From assembly GCA_002310035.1 (NCBI GenBank), contig DBYC01000030.1:19574-48555 (forward strand): 28,982 nt of DNA, read 5' to 3'. This stretch comes from a bacterium UBP6_UBA1196 (GTDB lineage: Bacteria; UBP6; UBA1177). The position numbers were made by a program, and so were the translations under genes. Under the pieces are notes generated by a model. That model had not been told where the DNA came from. It saw only the letters and a program-made list of their open reading frames with translations, and made no database searches. Below are positions 24,247 to 28,982 of the stretch, in pieces. Numbering within the stretch: position 1 is the stretch's first letter; the number at the start of each line of letters is the position of its first letter.

Positions 24247-25127
24247 ATCATCCCCAGTCCTATGAACAAAATCTGCATAAAAATATAAAAAACAACAAAA
24301 ATCCTCGCCTGTCTTTCTGAAAAATCATTGACAATTTTTCCTCCTTTGTAGACGAGAACCGCCCGCCAGCAGAACGAGGTCAAATTACCTAACACCGGAA
24401 TAATATTTAATAATCCAGTCGCCATTATAAAGCTTGACATCCTGTAAAAATGGATGAGACGCGTTCTTGAACCTAGAAGCGTGCTGCCTGTGTGGAGAAT
24501 AAAAGCGGTGAAAACTATTGACATGAAAGGGGAAAGAACAATCTGGAAAAAAAGCATCGACGGCTCGGGATTCATCATGTCAAAAATCGCCTGCAACGCC
24601 TTTTCGTCGCCAAGAAGAGGCAAAGCTTCCGTCCCGATCGAAGAGACCGCGGCTTTGAACGAAGCAAAGTTTGGGAAAGATGTCTGGAAAATTTTCAAAG
24701 CCCAGAAAGTCTGGAAAAGCGATGCCGCGAGCGCCGCTATTATGCCGTAAAGCGGGAGAAAAGACGGCTTTGCACAGCTTTTCATTTTCTGAAAAAACTG
24801 CTCTGTTTGAAACAAGACCTCTTTTGTCGTCATAAAAAACGCGTCGGCGAAACCTATTTCCGAAATCATATCCCACGGTGTTCCAGGGGAAGCCAGAACT
24901 TGGATTTTTTTAAGAACTACCGTGATTTTTTTAATATTTTCGTTGATTTTTTTATTCTGATCGATCGTTTCCTGGTCTTTATCTTTTAAATTGCGGTCAA
25001 CGACGCTGTTTGCCTCGTCTTTCAAAGGGTCGCCGATGAATACAAGCGCACCGCATTTAGGGCATGTCGTCATTCCGAATTTTGCGACAGATATTGTTTT
25101 ATGGCAGTTCGGACACTCGGTAATCAT
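24243..25127 (-). CDS. zinc-ribbon Yip1-domain membrane protein
   Basis: The 294-residue protein starts with a rubredoxin-like zinc ribbon (C5, C8, C22, C25). A charged helical linker (45-75) precedes a membrane part with four or five helices. The transition PWDMISEIGFADAFFMTTKE with FQTEQFF is typical of bacterial Yip1-family (PF04893) proteins. Function in bacteria is not established. It is the first gene of the five-gene operon: GGAGGAG lies just before the ATG and a promoter lies upstream. Confidence 0.85.
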   Translation of the reverse strand: MITECPNCHKTISVAKFGMTTCPKCGALVFIGDPLKDEANSVVDRNLKDKDQETIDQNKKINENIKKITVVLKKIQVLASPGTPWDMISEIGFADAFFMTTKEVLFQTEQFFQKMKSCAKPSFLPLYGIIAALAASLFQTFWALKIFQTSFPNFASFKAAVSSIGTEALPLLGDEKALQAIFDMMNPEPSMLFFQIVLSPFMSIVFTAFILHTGSTLLGSRTRLIHFYRMSSFIMATGLLNIIPVLGNLTSFCWRAVLVYKGGKIVNDFSERQARIFVVFYIFMQILFIGLGMI

Positions 25128-25150
25128 ATTTTCTCCTCCGAAAGCCGCGC

Positions 25151-25178
25151 ATTATACCATAAAAAAATGCGAAAACCA
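25151..25178 (-). promoter_or_regulatory. extended -10 promoter for the Yip1-ispF-U32 operon
   Basis: On the minus strand, TGGTATAAT gives a consensus -10 (25156-25151) with an extended TG. TGGTTT (25178-25173) lies 16 bases upstream as a weak -35. The leader is short and leads straight to GGAGGAG. Confidence 0.6.
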
Positions 25179-25199
25179 TTAAAAAAGGGAAAAGCGGAT

Positions 25200-25227
25200 A
25201 AAAAAATACCCGGACTTGCGCCCGGGT
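25200..25227 (-). terminator. intrinsic terminator of the RRM gene
   Basis: On the minus strand, ACCCGG (25227-25222) pairs perfectly with CCGGGT (25213-25208) around an 8-base loop, then A and seven Ts follow. It starts about 40 bases after the RRM stop codon and separates that gene from the downstream operon promoter. Confidence 0.9.
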
Positions 25228-25265
25228 GTTGAAAAGCGTGATTCTATCGTGCGAAGATTCGGGGA

Positions 25266-25538
25266 TTACTTTCTGAAACCGCCTCTCGGTCTTTCTTCAC
25301 GCGGACGCGCTTCGTTGACAGTAACCGTTCTGCCGTTAAGCTCGGTTCCGTTAAGACCTTCGATAGCTGCCATAGCTTCTTCCTTTACCGGCATTTCGAC
25401 AAAACCGAATCCTTTGGAACGGCCGGTTTCGCGGTCAATGACGAATCTTGCGGAATCAACTGTTCCGTAAGCCTCGAATGCAGCTCTAAGTTCTTCTTCA
25501 CTCATTTTGTACGCAAGGTTTCCAACATAAATGTTCAT
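25266..25538 (-). CDS. RNA-binding protein with a single RRM domain
   Basis: The 90-residue protein is one RNA recognition motif. RNP2 is IYVGNL at 3-8 and RNP1 is KGFGFVEM at 42-49, followed by a short Arg/Gly/Pro-rich tail (ARPREERPRGGFRK). Bacterial proteins of this type resemble cyanobacterial Rbp and are often induced by cold. The start at 25538 places RNP2 at the usual two residues from the N-terminus; a longer frame to 25592 would read through the ribosome site. The gene is monocistronic, with its own promoter, a leader hairpin and a terminator. Confidence 0.95.
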   Translation of the reverse strand: MNIYVGNLAYKMSEEELRAAFEAYGTVDSARFVIDRETGRSKGFGFVEMPVKEEAMAAIEGLNGTELNGRTVTVNEARPREERPRGGFRK

Positions 25539-25575
25539 GTCTCTTCTCTCAAAAAAACAACCGTAAAACACACTC

Positions 25576-25591
25576 TGAGAATTATTTCTCA
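25576..25591 (-). promoter_or_regulatory. hairpin in the RRM gene leader
   Basis: On the minus strand, TGAGAA and TTCTCA pair perfectly over six bases around a 4-base loop, some 40 bases before the start codon and just after the likely transcription start. Structured leaders are common on cold-regulated RRM and Csp genes, so a regulatory role is possible. Confidence 0.45.
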
Positions 25592-25601
25592 AAGTTGAGG
25601 A

Positions 25602-25629
25602 ATGGTAGTTTGCAAAAAATAAAAGTCAA
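25602..25629 (-). promoter_or_regulatory. sigma-70-like promoter for the RRM gene
   Basis: On the minus strand, TTGACT (25629-25624), a 16-base spacer and TACCAT (25607-25602). The leader would be about 60 bases, the longest among the minus-strand genes here with a visible promoter. Confidence 0.5.
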
Positions 25630-25684
25630 GGAATAAAAAATGTTTTGGAAAAATTTTTTTTCAAACCGTACCGGCAGCCGGAAT

Positions 25685-25713
25685 TTGACAAAATATTTCC
25701 CCAAAATTAAAGT
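25685..25713 (+). promoter_or_regulatory. sigma-70-like promoter for ribE
   Basis: Perfect TTGACA (25685-25690), a 17-base spacer and TAAAGT (25708-25713), the same two boxes seen at coaX. No FMN riboswitch lies between it and ribE; the leader is only about 25 bases. Confidence 0.65.
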
Positions 25714-25745
25714 GAGCCGTTTTATCGGTTTCTTCAGGTGCAAAG

Positions 25746-26375
25746 ATGTTTACAGGAATAATCGAAGCGGTTTCGGAAATAACAGGAATAGAAAAAAGCG
25801 GCCGTGAATGCCGTCTCACCCTGAAAAATCCTTTTGGCAACGAAATAAAAACAGGCGATTCGATAGCCGTCGACGGTGTATGTCTGACGGTAGAAAATTT
25901 TACCGGCAGGACAATTTCCTTTTTTGTATCAAAATCGACTCTTGAAAAAACAATCGCAGCGCATTACAGGACAGGAACTCCTGTCAATCTGGAACGTGCC
26001 ATGCCGGCAGACGGAAGGTTCGACGGGCACATTGTGCAGGGGCATGTCGATTCGTGCGGAAAAATAACCGGAATCACAAAAATAGGTGACGGAACGGAAA
26101 TAAAAATCGCTTTTGACGGCAAATTCGCCGATTTCACCACTGAACGCGGCTCTGTAACAGTAAACGGCATCAGTCTGACAATTGCCGAACTCGCAGGAAA
26201 CACTTTAAAAATCTCACTTATTCCGGAAACCTTGAAACGGACGTCCTTTTCTGCGACCCTTAAAACCGGTGCCGATGTCAATCTGGAATTCGATATAATC
26301 GGCAAATATGTAGCAGGGATCATTAAACACGGAAAAAATCCATCCGAAGCAGAAAATTTTCTGGAAATGCTTTGA
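25746..26375 (+). CDS. ribE: riboflavin synthase, alpha chain
   Basis: The enzyme dismutates two lumazine molecules to riboflavin. The 209 residues begin with the invariant MFTGIIE and contain two tandem lumazine-binding domains, seen in the paired motifs GDSIAVDGVCLTV and RGSVTVNGISLTI, with GHIVQGHVD between them. AGGTG lies just before the ATG. It stands alone, with no other rib genes nearby. The symbol follows Bacillus-style naming; in E. coli the same enzyme is ribC. Confidence 0.96.
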   Translation: MFTGIIEAVSEITGIEKSGRECRLTLKNPFGNEIKTGDSIAVDGVCLTVENFTGRTISFFVSKSTLEKTIAAHYRTGTPVNLERAMPADGRFDGHIVQGHVDSCGKITGITKIGDGTEIKIAFDGKFADFTTERGSVTVNGISLTIAELAGNTLKISLIPETLKRTSFSATLKTGADVNLEFDIIGKYVAGIIKHGKNPSEAENFLEML

Positions 26376-26391
26376 TTCTTTCACTTTTTTC

Positions 26392-26419
26392 TTGCAAAAC
26401 CGCCAGATTTCTCTATAAT
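26392..26419 (+). promoter_or_regulatory. near-consensus promoter for the leader ORF and MgtE_N-CorA gene
   Basis: TTGCAA (26392-26397), a 16-base spacer and perfect TATAAT (26414-26419). The transcript would begin near 26426, giving a leader of about 115 bases before the main gene, far longer than others in the window. Confidence 0.75.
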
Positions 26420-26445
26420 GCCGCGGTTTATTTTTTGAGGGTAAC

Positions 26446-26502
26446 ATGGAAGATCCTTTAGGTAGCGTGACAATTTTTTTAGTCGGTAGCCGGAGAGATT
26501 AG
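26446..26502 (+). CDS. putative leader peptide of 18 residues
   Basis: An ATG at 26446 follows GAGGG (26437-26441) by four bases, a good ribosome site. It opens an 18-codon frame, MEDPLGSVTIFLVGSRRD, ending in TAG at 26500. It lies between a strong promoter and the hairpin that covers the ribosome site of the magnesium-transporter gene. Leader ORFs of similar size (mgtL, corL) control magnesium-transport genes in enterobacteria; there is no sequence similarity claimed, only position. The peptide also looks like the first residues of some CNNM/CorC-type transporters, so it could be a gene remnant. Two GGTAGC direct repeats lie in its codons. Confidence 0.5.
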   Translation: MEDPLGSVTIFLVGSRRD

Positions 26503-26515
26503 CCTTCAACCCTTC

Positions 26516-26536
26516 CCTCCCGCGTCCGACGGGAGG
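26516..26536 (+). promoter_or_regulatory. hairpin sequestering the ribosome site of the CorA-type gene
   Basis: CCTCCCG (26516-26522) pairs perfectly over seven bases with CGGGAGG (26530-26536), with a 7-base loop. The right arm contains GGGAGG, which is the ribosome site five bases before the ATG at 26542. The left arm could instead pair over five bases with the leader ORF's own GAGGG. This allows a switch between open and closed ribosome sites; a stem this GC-rich could also pause transcription, but no U-run follows. Confidence 0.6.
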
Positions 26537-26541
26537 CACTC

Positions 26542-27909
26542 ATGAAAAATACACTGCTCGTCAAAGAAATCAGGGAGATGCTCGAAGACGGCCTCTTTGA
26601 GGATATCAAAGATTTTGCCGAGTCAAACCCGCCGGATGTTGTAGCAAACTTCTTTGAAGCGCTGGAAATTCCAGAAATCATTCAGATTTTTTCATTCATA
26701 GATGAAGAAATAGTTGCCGACATATTCACGGAATTCGAGGACGAAGTCAAAAGTCAGCTCACTTCGCAGATGTCCAGCAGACAACTCGCCGAACTGCTCT
26801 ACGAACTGCCCGAAAATGTGCACACACAGATCCTGTCGACCCTTGATGATGATAAAAAAGCTGAGATCCACGAACTTATCGAGGAGATCGACAAAGAATC
26901 AAGACAGGCGCAGGAAGCTCTTTTCGGAAATATTCCAGGCATCATCCGTGACCGCGAAGGCAACATTCACGAAAGCATCAGAGTTTACAAGCCTTTTGCA
27001 AAAAAACTCAAACAGATCAACAAACTGGACAAAGGGACCCTGATCACGGTGACAGACCCGGGCCAGGAAGAGATCGACTTCCTCTGCAAAGAACTTAACA
27101 TCCCTGCCGACTTTTTTGAATACGCTCTCGACATGGATGAAAGGGCCCGTATCGAAGAGAACGACAACAATAAACTCGTAATCGTGAAGATCCCCTACTA
27201 CGATTCTACCGACGAAGACGAGATGTACGGAACCATCCCGCTCGGCATAATTTTCGCCGGAAACACGATCCTTCTAGTGTGCGGAATGCAGACCGATTTC
27301 ATCTCTAAAATGATAGAAAACATGCAGAAAAAATATCTGGGAAGCCTCGCAAAAGACGACTTTGTCCTTACGACTCTTTTCGACACGACCCAGCTTTTCC
27401 TGCTTTACCTGAAACAGATCAGCAACATCATCACGATCGTCCAGAAAAAGATCCAGGAAACAAGTAAAAACGAAGACTTGGCGAAACTTCTGAACCTCGA
27501 AAAAAGTCTCGTTTACTTCACTACCGCACTCAAATCGAACGAGTTCATGGCGATGAGGCTCAGAAAAATCGGACTTGTCCCGGTTACCGAGGAAAACGAC
27601 GACAAAATCGACGACATCGTTACCGAAACCAAGCAGGCGATCGAAATGTCTTCCATCTACAACAACATCGTCAGCGAAATGATGACGGCGTTCAGTTCTA
27701 TTATCTCGAACAAACTGAACAACATCATGAAGCTTCTCACCATCATCACGATCGTCCTCACCGTTCCCGTCATGTTCGCCTCGATCTACGGCATGAACAT
27801 CCAGCTCCCAGGCGACAAATCGCCTTACGCGTTCGCAGTTTTCGTTCTGATTTCAATAATGTTTTCAGGACTCGTCGTCTGGTATTTCAAAAAGAAAGAC
27901 TGGTTCTGA
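26542..27909 (+). CDS. CorA-type magnesium/divalent-cation channel with N-terminal MgtE_N domain
   Basis: The 455-residue protein joins two magnesium-transport families. Residues 1-120 match the MgtE intracellular N-domain (LLVKEIREMLEDGLFEDIKD, then ADIFTEFEDEVKSQL, LAELLYELPENV), the magnesium-sensing superhelix of MgtE. Residues 145-455 are CorA: LITVTDPGQEEIDFL, the ERARIEENDN segment, LGIIFAGNTILLV, a long stalk helix, then TM1 (about 396-416) ending in the signature GMN at 417-419 and TM2 (429-448) with a basic C-terminus. No CBS domains or MgtE pore are present. The start follows a ribosome site buried in a hairpin. The expected role is Mg2+ (or Co2+/Ni2+) uptake as a homopentamer; whether the added domain gates the channel is unknown. 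Confidence 0.9.
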   Translation: MKNTLLVKEIREMLEDGLFEDIKDFAESNPPDVVANFFEALEIPEIIQIFSFIDEEIVADIFTEFEDEVKSQLTSQMSSRQLAELLYELPENVHTQILSTLDDDKKAEIHELIEEIDKESRQAQEALFGNIPGIIRDREGNIHESIRVYKPFAKKLKQINKLDKGTLITVTDPGQEEIDFLCKELNIPADFFEYALDMDERARIEENDNNKLVIVKIPYYDSTDEDEMYGTIPLGIIFAGNTILLVCGMQTDFISKMIENMQKKYLGSLAKDDFVLTTLFDTTQLFLLYLKQISNIITIVQKKIQETSKNEDLAKLLNLEKSLVYFTTALKSNEFMAMRLRKIGLVPVTEENDDKIDDIVTETKQAIEMSSIYNNIVSEMMTAFSSIISNKLNNIMKLLTIITIVLTVPVMFASIYGMNIQLPGDKSPYAFAVFVLISIMFSGLVVWYFKKKDWF

Positions 27910-27989
27910 GATTACGACAAGCCGTACTGACAGGCAAGAATAGCTAAGCGCAAATACAATCATAAGCAAAATTAACACAGAAATTTGAG

Positions 27990-28019
27990 AAATCTTGCTG
28001 AAATATGCAGGGATTTTTT
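27990..28019 (+). terminator. probable intrinsic terminator of the CorA-type gene
   Basis: AAATCTTGC (27990-27998) pairs with GCAGGGATTT (28007-28016) with one bulge and two G-U pairs, around an 8-base loop, and six Ts (28014-28019) overlap the stem's end. It lies between convergent genes and is the only other hairpin-plus-T signal I found. Confidence 0.55.
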
Positions 28020-28025
28020 ATCTTA

Positions 28026-28982
28026 TCAGTCTACAATCACCTTCGGGATCCTGTCGGAAAGTCTTGCCACGACTTCGTAGTTGATCGTGCCTGCAAGGGC
28101 TGCGACCTGCTCGGCGCGGATTATCTGGTCGCCCTGCTCACCGATGAGAACGACTTCATCCTCGGCTTTGACATCGGGAATGTCGGTAACATCGATCGTG
28201 GTGAGGTTCATAGCGATCCTGCCGATGACGGGAGCGCGCTTTCCGTGAACGAGGACATAACCCTGATTGGAAAGTTTTCTGTCGTAGCCGTCGCTATAAC
28301 CAATCGGAATTATTGCGATTTTCGAATCACGCGTCATCTGGTGCGAGCAGCCGTATCCGACGAAATCGCCCGCTTTTATGGTTTTGACCTGACCGATCAC
28401 GGTTTTCCACGAAAGAACTGGGGTCAGGATGTGCTCGGGACCATGACCGTGCTCGATTATGTAGCTGAGATAAGTCTCTTTCGAAGGCCAGAGACCGTAT
28501 TGCGCGATGCCGAGACGGACCATGTTGAAATGGGTGTTGTTGTATATCGTAGCGGCCGCACTCGATGCGAAGTGCATGTCAAAACCCGAAAATCCTGCCT
28601 CGCGGATATAGGAGATCTCTCTTTTGAAGCGGTCTATCTGGAATCTCGCGTAAGAGTGGTCAGTCGTGTCCTCGATGTTTGCGAAATGGCTGTAAACCGC
28701 TCTCAGCCTGACGTTCGTGCACTTTTTGAGTTCTTCAAGAAACGCGATAAGCACCTGACCGGCGATTCCCTGCCTGTTTGTTCCGGTTTCGATCTTGAGA
28801 TGGATATTTACCGTCTTTCCGAGAGATTTCGCGATATTATCATAATTGTGGAGATATTCAGGATCGCAACAGAGAACTTCGATATCGTTTTCGACCGCCG
28901 CTTTCGCCATTCTTTTGATGGTAGGTCCGACAACGACGATGCGCTGCGTGAAGCCCTGCTTTCTGAGGATCAGAGCCTCGTC
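28026..28982 (-). CDS. alr: alanine racemase, 5' end outside the window
   Basis: Alanine racemase makes D-alanine for peptidoglycan, using pyridoxal phosphate. The visible 318 codons cover the barrel after the cofactor lysine and the whole C-terminal domain: LKIETGTNRQGI, YSHFANIED, ASSAAA, NMVRLGIAQYGLWP, the region of the second catalytic tyrosine VGYGCSH, and IPIGYSDGYDRKL. The frame is open to the right edge (beginning DEALILRKQGF), so the start and the lysine motif lie beyond it. The usual CMDQ near the end is AMNL here, a change in a substrate-side position worth noting. No downstream gene on this strand is visible. Confidence 0.93.
   Translation of the reverse strand, partial: DEALILRKQGFTQRIVVVGPTIKRMAKAAVENDIEVLCCDPEYLHNYDNIAKSLGKTVNIHLKIETGTNRQGIAGQVLIAFLEELKKCTNVRLRAVYSHFANIEDTTDHSYARFQIDRFKREISYIREAGFSGFDMHFASSAAATIYNNTHFNMVRLGIAQYGLWPSKETYLSYIIEHGHGPEHILTPVLSWKTVIGQVKTIKAGDFVGYGCSHQMTRDSKIAIIPIGYSDGYDRKLSNQGYVLVHGKRAPVIGRIAMNLTTIDVTDIPDVKAEDEVVLIGEQGDQIIRAEQVAALAGTINYEVVARLSDRIPKVIVD

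Noticed and set aside
25630..25745. FMN riboswitch before ribE
   Set aside because: The region is A-rich and short, and none of the conserved RFN blocks are present.
26420..26541. M-box or other known magnesium riboswitch
   Set aside because: I could not find the conserved M-box segments; the visible features are a short ORF and one hairpin.

Overview
The window is 29 kb of gene-dense chromosome from an uncultured, probably anaerobic or fermentative Gram-negative-type bacterium of modest GC content. The clues are two lipobox lipoproteins, a NagZ-type peptidoglycan-recycling enzyme, the MEP isoprenoid pathway (ispF), type III pantothenate kinase in a housekeeping setting, and many cell-envelope proteins of styles (Asp-rich linker lipoproteins, DUF1566 domains, zinc-ribbon/Yip1 proteins, TPR-tailed mannosyltransferases) common in deltaproteobacterial, myxobacterial and candidate-phylum assemblies. 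I cannot place it to phylum with confidence. No phage, plasmid, CRISPR or transposase gene is visible.

Layout. Bases 1-830 hold a gene for a four-helix-bundle 'suffix domain' protein set between arrays of a 9-bp G-rich repeat; the downstream array flips strand to form a long imperfect hairpin, and the gene's stop codon lies inside the repeat. Then come coaX (minus) diverging from a nagZ-like gene (plus), and a MshEN/HD-GYP-like/receiver protein (plus). A minus-strand unit reads hpf - tRNA-Arg(CCG) - Bax-like glucosaminidase - folC - thioredoxin-like protein (7474 down to 4437). Next are a large VWA/DUF1566 lipoprotein and an ankyrin lipoprotein-ligA pair (minus). Two overlapping plus-strand genes (12863-16371) encode a HEAT-repeat protein and an HD-GYP-like protein that share a related N-terminal domain.

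From 16402 to 25127 everything is on the minus strand: a polyprenyl-phosphate-mannose-type GT2 enzyme; a 386-base gene-free patch with dispersed palindromes; a second DUF1566 protein bracketed by a perfect 22-bp direct repeat whose right copy lies inside the 3' end of a peptidase-U32 gene; and a tight five-gene operon (zinc-ribbon/Yip1, ispF, a two-TM protein, a TMTC/GT39-like mannosyltransferase with TPRs, U32). The right end has an RRM RNA-binding protein with a clear terminator, ribE, an MgtE_N-CorA fusion preceded by a short leader ORF and a hairpin that sequesters its ribosome-binding site, and the 3' part of alanine racemase running off the edge.

Common themes. Cell-wall recycling and envelope glycosylation recur (nagZ, glucosaminidase, alr, GT2, TMTC, ispF). 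Nearly all promoters I can see are sigma-70-like with a 16-bp spacer. The best candidates for something undescribed are the four-helix-bundle gene with its 9-bp arrays, the leader-peptide/hairpin control region in front of the MgtE_N-CorA fusion, and the 22-bp-flanked DUF1566 cassette.
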